Program-made: the position numbers and the translations under genes
Shown: positions 1-7,273 of the stretch, one piece after another
Position numbering within the stretch: the first letter of the stretch is position 1
How the letters are laid out: the number at the start of each line of letters is the position of its first letter
Assembly (NCBI RefSeq): GCF_014646515.1
Contig: NZ_BMNK01000001.1
Span: forward strand, 949,701 to 1,013,700
DNA length: 64,000 nt
Origin: Nonomuraea glycinis
GTDB taxonomy: Bacteria > Actinomycetota > Actinomycetes > Streptosporangiales > Streptosporangiaceae
Direction of reading: 5' to 3'
Notes under the pieces: generated by a model
What the model was told of the DNA's origin: nothing
The model's database searches: none
The model's input: the letters and a program-made list of their open reading frames with translations, nothing else

Positions 1-211
1 GATGCGTCAGGTTCTGAATCGTACGTCCGAGTGAGGTGAGCGGGGAGGCGGTCTCGACAAGCGGAAGTACAGGTTCGTCTGAGCTAGAGGGTTCCTCCGC
101 CACGGCCGTTCTCGTGGTTGGCCGCGAAGGTTCCGCCAGGTCCTGTACATGGAGGCTGGGCGATCCTCGCGGCGTGCTTGGATACATCTGCCAAAACAGG
201 TCCACCGTTTC
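1..211. other. No gene assigned at left edge
   Basis: I see no convincing coding frame here. A plus-strand frame open from base 1 ends at a TGA at 37-39 and could be the tail of a gene cut by the window edge, but eleven or twelve codons are too few to identify it. The rest looks like the 3' flank of the ATP-binding gene that ends at 212. Confidence 0.4.
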
Positions 212-697
212 CTATGCCCAGGGGGCGGCGGCGACCGGAGGACAGGCGTGCTCCGTCAGGCGGAACCAGACCAGTCCGCCGGTCTCGTCGTGCTGGAATC
301 CCCACTTGTCGGCGAGTGTGTCCACCAGCCACAGTCCTCTGCCTCCGTCGTCGGCGAGGGCAGGGGTGCGTACGGCGGGCATGGTGGTGGAGGAGCCTGC
401 GTCGGCTACTTCCACCTGGACGGTTGTGCCCAGGCGGGCGATCTGTACGGTCACCTGGCCGGAGCCGCTGTGGCTGGAGTCGGAGTGGGTGATGGCGTTG
501 GTGATGACCTCGCTGAGCAGGAGGAGGGTGTCGTCGAGGATCGGGGACGGGCCGCCGAGGGACAGCAGGGAGCGGGCCCAGCCACGAGCCTCGGGAACGG
601 ACATCGGTGTCGCGGGGAAGGACCGACTCCAGGTGGCGTGTTGCGTGGTCGTGAACGCCGGCCGGAGTGAGTCATAAGAGTTGAGCGGCCCTTTCAT
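212..697 (-). CDS. ATP-binding protein, anti-sigma factor RsbW/SpoIIAB-like (HATPase_c)
   Basis: A 161-aa single-domain GHKL ATPase of the kind that acts as an anti-sigma or serine-kinase regulator in actinomycetes. The N-box is visible as LLLSEVITNAITHS and the G-box region as DDGGRGLWLVDTLADKWG. The C-terminus carries the usual GGLVWFRL strand. No membrane or sensor domain is present, so it is a cytoplasmic switch protein whose partner is not in the window. I chose the ATG at 697 because it overlaps the stop of the upstream gene (ATGA) and because the family starts just before this point; the open frame extends further upstream but reads as a shadow of that gene. It forms a two-gene operon with the 95-aa protein before it. 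The fold assignment is secure; the target sigma factor is unknown. Confidence 0.85.
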   Translation of the reverse strand: MKGPLNSYDSLRPAFTTTQHATWSRSFPATPMSVPEARGWARSLLSLGGPSPILDDTLLLLSEVITNAITHSDSSHSGSGQVTVQIARLGTTVQVEVADAGSSTTMPAVRTPALADDGGRGLWLVDTLADKWGFQHDETGGLVWFRLTEHACPPVAAAPWA

Positions 698-981
698 GCG
701 TTCGCCTCGGCCACGATGATGTCGGCGGCATTGGTGGCGTCGGCCAGCACCCAGGTGTCGCGCCGCCACAGTCGTGACCACCACGGCCGCCAGGTGAACA
801 CCCAGCCGCAGTAGCGGCGGATGACGGTGACCCGGATCGCGGTGCCGTTCATGGAGTGCATCTCCAGGACCGGCTGTCCGGTCACTGGAACGACGAGCGA
901 GACACGGATGCCCAGGCTGTGCAGGTCCCAGCCCAGGCGGGCCAGGTGGCTGAATCTCTCGTACGGTTCGCGCGCCGTCAT
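694..981 (-). CDS. Hypothetical protein, coupled to the ATP-binding protein
   Basis: A 95-aa protein I do not recognise. It has the look of a small globular beta-rich domain (ISLVVPVTGQ, VTVIRRYCGWVFTW) with many tryptophans and an acidic C-terminal tail. The ATG at 981 follows GGAAGGCGG, a good ribosome site; a TTG five codons upstream has none. Its stop overlaps the start of the ATPase gene by 4 bp, so the two are very probably translated together. Similar small proteins often precede this class of ATPase in Streptosporangiales (recollection, not checked). The 268 bp upstream is shared with the divergent XRE gene and must hold both promoters, but I could not pick out a clear -35/-10 pair. 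Confidence 0.65.
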   Translation of the reverse strand: MTAREPYERFSHLARLGWDLHSLGIRVSLVVPVTGQPVLEMHSMNGTAIRVTVIRRYCGWVFTWRPWWSRLWRRDTWVLADATNAADIIVAEANA

Positions 982-1249
982 GGTTCCGCCTTCCAAGTGC
1001 TTCCAAGGAGTTCGGCCAGGGCGCGGAACAATTTCGCCACCTATTCACTCCCAGCTACGGGAAGTGAGGCCGGCCATTTCACCTGTTGCCGAAAACATCT
1101 GTGCTCAGGGTGCCTTCTTGGCTGTGGGGCCGGCGACCGAGTTGCCAGGCCAAGGCAGCATCGACAATGACAATCGTCTGTCGGGTGTGGTTTAAATGGT
1201 GTCAGCGACTGGAGATGTTTCCGTTTTCTGGTAATTGGAGGGAAATGTC

Positions 1250-2077
1250 ATGCACGTGGTGCCGTCTCTCGATCCGGATTCGCCTCGCGTACGGTTCGGT
1301 GCCGAGTTGCGGCGGCTGCGGGAGGCGGCGGAGTTGTCGCAGGCGGCGGTGGCGTCTCGGCTCGGGTGTACGCAGACGCAGGTGAGCTGGCTGGAGAAGG
1401 CGACCCGCACCCCGTCACGGTCCGACGCCGAGCGGCTGGACATGCTCTTCGGCAAGTCGGCGAGCGTCTCCTTCGCCCGGATCTATCAGCGCATCGTCGC
1501 CCAGCCGGGCAGTCCGATGTGGTTCCGGAACTGGGTCGAGGAGATCGAGCCCAACCTTCTCGTCCTACGCTCCTGGGATCCCCTGCTCATCCCCGGCCTC
1601 CTGTAGACCGAGACATACGCCCGTCACGTCTTCAGCCAGGGGCCGCAGGTCGCGCCCGAAGAGGTGGATGAGCGTGTGGAAGCCCGCATGCGGCGGCAGC
1701 ACATCCTTGACCGCAGAAAGCCGCCAATGCTCCTGGTGCTCATCGATGAGGGCGTGCTGCACCGCAGAATCGGCGGCCCCCAGGTGATGCGAGAGCAATT
1801 GGGCCATCTACTGGAGACGGCTCAGCGACCTGCTGTCTTCCTCCAGGTGGTCGATCCAGAATGCGTTGCGGGTCTGGCAGGGGCCTTTATGATCGCCGAA
1901 CTCCCGAACGGTCAGCCGGACGTCGTCAGCTCAGACTCACCGGCGCAGGCCCACACCACGACGGACCATGATGTTGTGACCTCGATCTGGCAGCGCTATG
2001 AGGCGATCCGGCTGTGGGCTTATCCTGAGCGCGTATCCGTCCTGAAGATCGAGGAAGTGAGGCGCGAATGGACCTGA
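1250..2077 (+). pseudogene. XRE-family regulator (HTH + DUF5753) interrupted by an in-frame TAG
   Basis: The intact product would be about 275 aa: an XRE helix-turn-helix at residues 14-70 (LRRLREAAELSQAAVASRLG and QVSWLEKATRTPS) followed by a DUF5753 ligand-binding-like domain. The ATG at 1250 follows GGAGGGA with 6-nt spacing. Codon 119 is TAG (1604-1606), exactly where the family motif LLIPGLLQTETYA requires CAG for glutamine. The same frame continues without further stops to 2077, through TETYARHVFSQGP and the rest of DUF5753. So a single C-to-T change breaks the gene, which points to a recent nonsense mutation, a sequencing error or readthrough. A downstream restart at the GTG at 1664 would make only the DUF5753 part. 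Family members pair with a DUF397 protein, and one follows directly here. Confidence 0.85.
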
Positions 2078-2274
2078 GCGCCGCCGTGTGGCGGAAGGCA
2101 TCGCGTTCTTCGGACAACGGCGGTCAGTGTGTCGAGGTCGCCATGAACCTTCCCGAGGTGGTCGCCGTCCGCGACAGCAAGGACCCGGACGGCCCCAAAC
2201 TCCTCTTCACCCGCCCCGAGTGGCAGGCGTTCGTCCACGACCTCAAGGCCGGCGACTTCGACACGCTGGCCTGA
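2068..2274 (+). CDS. DUF397 domain protein
   Basis: A 68-aa protein with the full DUF397 signature: AVWRKASRSSDNGGQCVEVA near the N-terminus, then VAVRDSKDPDGPKLLFTRPEW and a short C-terminal helix ending in FDTLA. DUF397 proteins are almost always encoded beside an XRE/DUF5753 regulator (BldB-like partners, involved in development or secondary metabolism in streptomycetes). The start overlaps the 3' end of the broken regulator by 10 bp, as expected for a coupled pair. Because its coding sequence is intact, loss of the regulator is probably recent. Confidence 0.9.
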   Translation: MDLSAAVWRKASRSSDNGGQCVEVAMNLPEVVAVRDSKDPDGPKLLFTRPEWQAFVHDLKAGDFDTLA

Positions 2275-2368
2275 CGTTCGCCCTTGGCCCTCCGCCTCAA
2301 TTCTCGCCGTGTGGCTAGGGCCATGGCGGCTCTTCGAACTTGATCGGGGTTGTGGCCTGAGCGCAGGG

Positions 2369-2566
2369 GCTCCCTACGGCTGTCCCTGCAACTCAAAGTC
2401 ATCCCAGGCGGTCTTCAACACCGACTGACAGTCCTTGGGCGTACGAGTGAACACCCCACCCTGCCGTTACCGATCACGTGAGGGCCCCGTCTGCTCGCCA
2501 TTCACCCACATAATCAACGTCACAGCGGACCCTGTCGGTTCGCAGGCGGCCTCGCAGCTTCTGACG
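2369..2566 (-). pseudogene. Decayed duplicate of the 3' end of the serine/threonine kinase gene
   Basis: The minus strand here matches, with substitutions and indels, about 200 bp at the 3' end of the kinase gene 2.6 kb away (about 5000-5215). Translated piecewise it gives EAACEPTGSAV and MWVNGEQ, then after a frameshift GVFTRTPKDCQSVLKTAWDDFEL and a stop. The intact gene has EAACEQTGSAV, MWVNGEQ, GLFTRTPKDSESILKTTWDDFEL at the same places. About a dozen bases are missing at the ADDPNGIGN position, and the open frame hits a TAA. It is therefore a relic of a second, related sensor-kinase C-terminus, or of a partial duplication. It cannot be expressed as a functional protein. Confidence 0.85.
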
Positions 2567-2739
2567 TCGCCACAGAGAACTTCGACTGAAGGTCAGTGGA
2601 GTTCATGGACGGGGATCTACCTGAAGGGCGACGGAAAAGTGGTTGTGCTGTTCAAGGTAGAGGAAGGATACTGTCAGCGGAAAATCTTCTCTCCTCTTCT
2701 GGTTCCTGGTGCCGAGAACGTGATAAAGCGGGGCCTCTT
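2567..2739 (+). other. Unassigned stretch before the small-gene run
   Basis: A plus-strand frame here (codons up to the TGA at 2741-2743) reads plausibly as protein near its end (GKVVVLFKVEEGYCQRKIF, LLVPGAENVIKRG). However, its upstream part runs antisense through the kinase relic and it has no convincing start. It may be the surviving 3' end of a gene truncated when the relic was formed. Its TGA overlaps the GTG of the next gene. Confidence 0.3.
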
Positions 2740-3204
2740 GTGAGCTCTATCAGAGACGCCGTCTGTTGGAGTGGCCCTGCAGTCATCATTATTTTCACCC
2801 TCGGTCGGGTTGAAGATTGCCTTCAGAAGGCCACGTTCAGCTTTTCCGGAGTGCGTCCGGAGGGGGTGGAAATTTTTCGTATGCACCCTCAGCAAGGCAT
2901 GAAGGGATTGATCGTCTGGGAGTATGATCTCACCTCCAATGACATCGATCAGCGCCTTGTTCCCTATCTACGGCAATGCCTGAAGAAGGCGTGTACAGAT
3001 GCGGATGGCGTGGCCTGGTCAGCGTTCGAGGGAGCCTTTCACTTCGATCACCTCTTCACCGAAGATGTCGCGGAACAGATTTATGGATATTGCATGTCAG
3101 ATAGCGATCCTGTGGTGGTCTGGCATAGTGAGACGCTGGAAAGCGACCGATGGAAGCGTTGTATCAGTGATGTGAGACTTGCCGTGTATAGAGACTTTCT
3201 GTGA
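2740..3204 (+). CDS. Hypothetical protein, immunity-like size and context
   Basis: A 154-aa cytoplasmic-looking protein I cannot assign. It contains KGLIVWEYDLTSNDIDQRL, an acidic middle, and ends in SDVRLAVYRDFL. I chose the GTG at 2740 because it overlaps the preceding TGA (GTGA); no in-frame start has a strong ribosome site, so the N-terminus is uncertain, and the ATG at 2881 is an alternative. Base composition is clearly less GC-rich than flanking core genes, with A/T at many third positions. It is the first of several small genes of this style. Single-domain acidic proteins in such runs are often immunity proteins of polymorphic toxins, but that is inference from style and context only. 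Confidence 0.5.
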   Translation: MSSIRDAVCWSGPAVIIIFTLGRVEDCLQKATFSFSGVRPEGVEIFRMHPQQGMKGLIVWEYDLTSNDIDQRLVPYLRQCLKKACTDADGVAWSAFEGAFHFDHLFTEDVAEQIYGYCMSDSDPVVVWHSETLESDRWKRCISDVRLAVYRDFL

Positions 3205-3797
3205 GGACGGTGGATTCGAGATCCTGGAGGTCGCCGCCGGGCGATTCATTCCGTGCTGGCGGATTTGACGGCGGCGCCTGGGTGGTTGATGGACCAGGCG
3301 CCGACCGGCTTGTCTCAACGCCTCCGGCCGCCTTTCGACTGCCTCCGATGCTCTGTCGCCGGCACTGTTACGAGATGTTCCTAGATGGTCGGCCGAAGGA
3401 GCTGAATATGGACGAGTTCGATCTGGATCATTTCGTAAGCCTGGAAGAGCTGATGGGCCGCGGTCGAGAATTCATATGGACGACGCTGCCATATGCACGA
3501 GAAGTCGTCCGGAAGCTGGAGGCCGAATATATGGAGGACGGACTGTATGTCAGCACCTTTGAATATCTCCTTGAGATTATGGTCGAAGTGTTCGACCCTG
3601 CGGTGGAAAATGCAGAAGAAGAAATCTTAGATGCGTTCTTCGAGATGTGCGAGGGTCTTCTTGCCTTGCACAGTGGTCTTATCGAGGAGCATGTGGAGGG
3701 TTTCGTAGCGAAAGGTCTAGTCGTACGTCACCCAGACCTGATCGCGCGAAATGGTCCACGGCTGATGAGGCTCATCAGCGAAAACTATATTATATAG
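3201..3797 (+). CDS. Hypothetical acidic helical protein
   Basis: The open frame is 198 aa, but only from about residue 55 (3363) does it look like protein: NMDEFDLDHFVSLEELMGRG, then helices rich in Glu and Asp, ending ARNGPRLMRLISENYII. The first 50 or so residues are arginine- and glycine-rich and may be untranslated, so the true start may be the ATG near 3375 or 3408. The GTG at 3201 overlaps the previous stop (GTGA). The pattern of a long acidic helical bundle with a C-terminal GPRL motif is reminiscent of small DUF7674-type/immunity proteins, but I cannot confirm this. Codon use is AT-richer than the core genes. The 121 bp after it holds only a 29-codon frame (3833-3922) that may be another remnant. 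Confidence 0.5.
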   Translation: MRTVDSRSWRSPPGDSFRAGGFDGGAWVVDGPGADRLVSTPPAAFRLPPMLCRRHCYEMFLDGRPKELNMDEFDLDHFVSLEELMGRGREFIWTTLPYAREVVRKLEAEYMEDGLYVSTFEYLLEIMVEVFDPAVENAEEEILDAFFEMCEGLLALHSGLIEEHVEGFVAKGLVVRHPDLIARNGPRLMRLISENYII

Positions 3798-3918
3798 GAG
3801 CAGGCGGTCGGATCATTAATCCAACTTCAGTGATGCTAAGAATCGGACGGGACGTTACGGTCGTACGAAATCTCGGCAATGAGCAGTTCGGTTCTGCCAT
3901 GGACGATGGGTTCTTCCG

Positions 3919-4365
3919 GTGAGCGCATTTCGTATGTACCTCAGGGTAGTCAGCGAGTCTTTGCAGCCGGAGGAAATCACCAGGAGCTTGGGGGCGGAGC
4001 CCGACGAGTCGACGTCGATCGGAAGCCGCTGGCGTCCTCAATCGCCTCCACGATCGCGTGCGACCTGGATTCGGCATGCCGGCGCGGTGGGAGGCGGAGC
4101 GAGACCGGAGGATCTGGAACCGGTGGTCCTCGGATGGGGGACGGATCTAGCCGACGCCCTCGGACGACTCGTAGACTCCGGGGAAGTGGCCGTTTCTCTG
4201 GAGATTGTTCAGAAGATCAGAGACCCGGACGATCCGCAGCAGAAAGGTATCTTCCTCGGGGCTGACCTGCTGGCCTGGTTGGGTGCGGCCAGGGCATCGC
4301 TCGACATCGATCAGTATGTCTATCACGAGTGCGGCGATGAATCGGACGACGCAGTTTCACGGTGA
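3919..4365 (+). CDS. DUF4279 domain protein
   Basis: A 148-aa protein that fits DUF4279. The family opening is recognisable as FRMYLRVVSESLQPEEITRSLGAEPDES followed by a tryptophan-containing strand. The later part has LGRLVDSGEVAVSLEIVQ and a hydrophobic IFLGADLLAWLGAARASLDIDQYVY, the usual end of the fold. DUF4279 proteins are found in toxin-immunity neighbourhoods, but no biochemical role is established that I know of. The GTG at 3919 lacks a clear ribosome site and overlaps the TGA of a small upstream frame, suggesting coupled translation or a relic arrangement. It sits with other small lower-GC genes. Confidence 0.65.
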   Translation: MSAFRMYLRVVSESLQPEEITRSLGAEPDESTSIGSRWRPQSPPRSRATWIRHAGAVGGGARPEDLEPVVLGWGTDLADALGRLVDSGEVAVSLEIVQKIRDPDDPQQKGIFLGADLLAWLGAARASLDIDQYVYHECGDESDDAVSR

Positions 4366-4500
4366 TCGGCCGGTATCGTAAGGAGTTCGGGTCGACATTG
4401 TGTCGGTAAGCAGGCAGCGCCGACTCGTGTGTGCTCGTTCTCGTCAGCTTCTATCTGGATAAGATGATGCTCTGTGCGAAGAAGATGATGGCGAGGATTT

Positions 4501-4848
4501 ATGGCCAGTGAGTCGGATATCCAGAGAAGGATCGGTGGCGCCACCGTCCTCTTCATCGGAGTTGGGCAAGAGCCGGAAGAGGCATCGAATTTGGATCTGA
4601 TCCTGACGCTGGAGGACGGATCGCGATGGAGTGCGACGGTTCTCACCATGGCTGCGATCAATGACATCTGGGAACGGTGGGAGATGTCAGGAGAGTGCTT
4701 CAACGGCAGATACTTCAACTGCCCCGATCTCTTACTTGTGCGAGAAGCCGGAATCGACAGTATCTGCGAGGTCCTGGAAAACATCCTGGCTACGGGAGGG
4801 CCAGTAGGGGACCTGGTGCGCCTGGAAGACGATGACGAGATCGTTTGA
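4501..4848 (+). CDS. Hypothetical protein (immunity-like)
   Basis: A 115-aa protein beginning at an ATG preceded by GAGG. Recognisable parts are RRIGGATVLFIGVGQEPEE, LDLILTLEDGSRWSATVLTM, and a C-terminal helix DSICEVLENILATGG with an acidic tail. It has no membrane segment, signal peptide or catalytic motif that I can see. Proteins of this length and beta-strand pattern recur near polymorphic toxins and contact-dependent systems, so immunity is a reasonable guess, not a finding. It lies 135 bp downstream of the DUF4279 gene on the same strand and converges with the kinase gene. Confidence 0.55.
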   Translation: MASESDIQRRIGGATVLFIGVGQEPEEASNLDLILTLEDGSRWSATVLTMAAINDIWERWEMSGECFNGRYFNCPDLLLVREAGIDSICEVLENILATGGPVGDLVRLEDDDEIV

Positions 4849-5000
4849 CCGCCCGAGAGGCTCGCGCGCCGGTCGCCGGTGAGGCATCAAGGGCGTCCGG
4901 CCCGCCGCTGATCGAGACCGAATGCGCGTCAGGACCGTCCGCCTCAGGCGTCGAGGAAGCCGGCTGGCCGCGAACCGCCGGACCTGAGCCGCCGGATTCC

Positions 5001-6620
5001 CTACTGCTGCTCCCGAGCCCCTCGCAACTCGAAGTCATCCCAGGTGGTCTTCAAAATCGACTCGCTGTCCTTGGGCGTACGGGTGAACAACCCCACCCCG
5101 CCGTTACCGATCCCATTGGGGTCGTCTGCCCGCTGCACCTGCTCCCCGTTCACCCACATGGTCAACCGCACAGCTGACCCCGTCTGCTCACAGGCGGCCT
5201 CAATCCGGACTTTCCCCTTCAACTCCCCGACCTTGACCGGCTGGGTGAGCGTCCCGCCCGACCCCCCATAGATCCGCCGAATGCGAGCATTACCCCCGGT
5301 GTCCAGCCCGAATTCGTAATAACTCTTGTCATCCGCCGCGTGACAGTAAACGCCGTACTCCCCGGACCCCGTAACCTGCTGCACCTCGGCACTGACCGCC
5401 ACGAGCACCGTCTCCGGCAGCATCGGCGTAGGCGTGGCGGACGGCTCGGGCGTGGTGGTGGGCTTCTTGACCAGGAACGGGATGGCGGCCTCCGCCCAGC
5501 GCTCCTCGGTGTCCGGCTCCACGTCCAGCCCGTACGTGCCGTCGGTGCGGTAGCCGTAGCTGGAGGAGGCGTTCGGGTCGTACGTGCCGTTCCAGCCGCC
5601 GGTGGTCTGGGTGAAATCCTCCCGGTAGAGGACGGCGAGGTCGGGCGGCCCTCCGGAGGACAGCATCGCCCAGGCCGTCGTGGCGACGGCCACGACGACG
5701 GCCGTCGCCACCGCGATCCCCGCGAAGAGCCTGCCCCGGTGCTTGCGCGGCGCCGCCCCCTCGAACAGCGGCGTGGTCGCCTTCTGCCAGGCCACCTGCA
5801 CCGTCTGGGCGGCCTGCTCGGGTGCCGCCGACCGCCCCACGAGATGGTCGAGCAGCTGCTGCGCGGTCGGCCGCATGGCCGGGTCCTTGCGCAGCGCCGC
5901 CATGACGAGCTCCCGCAGCCCAGGCTCGACGTCGTCCAGGTTCGGCTCGGTGTTGAGCACCTGGTACACGATCGCCGGCAGCGTCTCCCCGGGGAACGGC
6001 GAGCGCCCGCTGGCGGCGTACGCGATCAGACACCCCCACGAGAACACGTCGCAAGCGGGCGATACCGGCTCCCCGCGCAGCACCTCGGGAGCCATGTACC
6101 GGGGTGTCCCGATGAGCTCGCCGGTGCCGGTGACGCCGCCGAGAGTGTCGAGCGCCCGCGCGATGCCGAAGTCGATCACCCGCGGCCCGACGGGGGAGAG
6201 CAGCACGTTGGACGGCTTCAGATCGCGGTGCACCACCCCGGCGCCGTGGATCGCGATGAGCGCCGTGGCCACGCTGACGGCCAGCGCGTCCAGACTCGAC
6301 CCGCGTAACGGCCCTGACTGCTGTACGGCCTGCTCAAGATTAGGACCTGGTACGTACTCCGTGACGACGTAGAGCTGACTCCCGTCGAGCGCGGCCTCCA
6401 GCACCGCGGCCGTACAGAACCGCCGCACCCGCCGCGCGGCGTCGGCCTCCCTGCGAAAACGCATGCGAAACTGCTCATGCTGGCTGAACTCCGGATTGAT
6501 CACCTTGATCGCGACCTGTTGCCCGGAGGAGTCCTCGGCGAGATGAACCGTGCCCATCCCACCCTGGCCCAGCACTCGCAGCAGCCTGTAGCGCCCGATG
6601 TGGGATGTTTCACCGCTCAC
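5001..6620 (-). CDS. Membrane serine/threonine protein kinase with extracellular sensor domain
   Basis: A 539-aa Hanks-type (PknB-like) kinase. The cytoplasmic kinase domain covers residues 10-265. The glycine loop GQGGMG is at 18-23, the ATP lysine K39 in VAIKV, HRDLKPSN at 131-138, DFG at 150-152 and GTPRYMAPE shortly after. A single membrane segment, IAVATAVVVAVATTAWAML, lies near residues 300-320. The outside part of about 215 residues looks like a beta-sandwich of the LamG/concanavalin type (EDFTQTTGGW, YYEFGLDTGGNARIRR, TMWVNGEQVQ), suggesting it senses a ligand at the cell surface. I prefer the GTG at 6620 to the TTG at 6629 because no ribosome site supports either and the shorter form fits the family. 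The C-terminus ends in WDDFELRG. A decayed copy of its 3' end lies at 2369-2566. Confidence 0.9.
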   Translation of the reverse strand: MSGETSHIGRYRLLRVLGQGGMGTVHLAEDSSGQQVAIKVINPEFSQHEQFRMRFRREADAARRVRRFCTAAVLEAALDGSQLYVVTEYVPGPNLEQAVQQSGPLRGSSLDALAVSVATALIAIHGAGVVHRDLKPSNVLLSPVGPRVIDFGIARALDTLGGVTGTGELIGTPRYMAPEVLRGEPVSPACDVFSWGCLIAYAASGRSPFPGETLPAIVYQVLNTEPNLDDVEPGLRELVMAALRKDPAMRPTAQQLLDHLVGRSAAPEQAAQTVQVAWQKATTPLFEGAAPRKHRGRLFAGIAVATAVVVAVATTAWAMLSSGGPPDLAVLYREDFTQTTGGWNGTYDPNASSSYGYRTDGTYGLDVEPDTEERWAEAAIPFLVKKPTTTPEPSATPTPMLPETVLVAVSAEVQQVTGSGEYGVYCHAADDKSYYEFGLDTGGNARIRRIYGGSGGTLTQPVKVGELKGKVRIEAACEQTGSAVRLTMWVNGEQVQRADDPNGIGNGGVGLFTRTPKDSESILKTTWDDFELRGAREQQ

Positions 6621-6631
6621 GGCGCGCAAGC

Positions 6632-7273
6632 TTACCTATTTCTGCCTGCCTGACGTATGGCCTCGACAATCAGCCAAGCGTTGGTTGACGGATTCCGCCC
6701 CTTGCGGTTGGCCTCGCAGTGATCGGGATCCGCCCGCTGAGCGCGTTCGCGGGCGAGCTCGTGGTCGGCGAAGGGGAAGTCCCGTCCCAGGTGCTTGTCG
6801 TACCCCTTGATGTGTTTCTTGAGCTTGCGGCTGATCTGATCGGAGTCGCACGCTGCAGTGCACGTCTCGAAGTGATACAGGATCCACAGCTCGAAGCACG
6901 GGTGGGAGACCGCCAGGTGCACCTGGCCCTTGCGCGCGGTGCTCATGGCTTGGTCGAGGGTGCTGTGGTCGTCCACATCGACCACACACCAGACTTCGTC
7001 GTAGGCGAGGTTGGCGTCGCGCTGACCGCGTGCCTCCTTGTCCTTCTTGTCACGCTCACGGATGGCATAGGCCACCAGGGAACCGGGGTCCCGGCCCAGG
7101 CCGATGACCTTGCAGGCTCGGATCTCAACGGGCAGGGACCGGAAGTGGTCGCGGATCCCTTCGAAGTACTCGACCTCGGTGACCTGGCCTTCGCAGACGA
7201 TGAGGACACGCTTTCGCGGCGTGCGGCGACCGGTGGGACGGTCAAGGCGCTGGGGGCTACGCCTGTGGCTCAC
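6632..7273 (-). CDS. rloB: RloB/AbiLii-like TOPRIM protein of a defence pair
   Basis: A 213-aa RloB-family protein. The TOPRIM glutamate motif VCEGQVTEVEYF is at 27-38, the aspartate motif VVDVDDH at 97-103, and the conserved SHPCFELWILYHF at 123-135. RloB is the nuclease-like partner of an AAA ATPase in the two-gene AbiL/RloAB system, proposed to be an abortive-infection or OLD-like nuclease split into two proteins. The GTG at 7273 lies inside the end of the ATPase gene (17-bp overlap), so the two are one transcriptional and translational unit. Length is normal for the family and the key acidic residues are present, so it is probably functional. The stop lies 12 bp from the kinase start, so the kinase could be read from the same transcript. 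Confidence 0.9.
   Translation of the reverse strand: MSHRRSPQRLDRPTGRRTPRKRVLIVCEGQVTEVEYFEGIRDHFRSLPVEIRACKVIGLGRDPGSLVAYAIRERDKKDKEARGQRDANLAYDEVWCVVDVDDHSTLDQAMSTARKGQVHLAVSHPCFELWILYHFETCTAACDSDQISRKLKKHIKGYDKHLGRDFPFADHELARERAQRADPDHCEANRKGRNPSTNAWLIVEAIRQAGRNR

Noticed and set aside
2435..2743. 102-codon plus-strand frame across the kinase relic
   Set aside because: Its first part is antisense of the relic and it has no start site; only its end reads like protein, so I listed it as unassigned.
3833..3922. 29-codon frame ahead of the DUF4279 gene
   Set aside because: Too short and without ribosome site or family features; it overlaps the next start, so may be a relic.
4845..5177. 110-codon plus-strand frame
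   Set aside because: It begins at a TTG overlapping the previous stop but is Pro/Ala/Arg-rich and runs antisense into the kinase gene.
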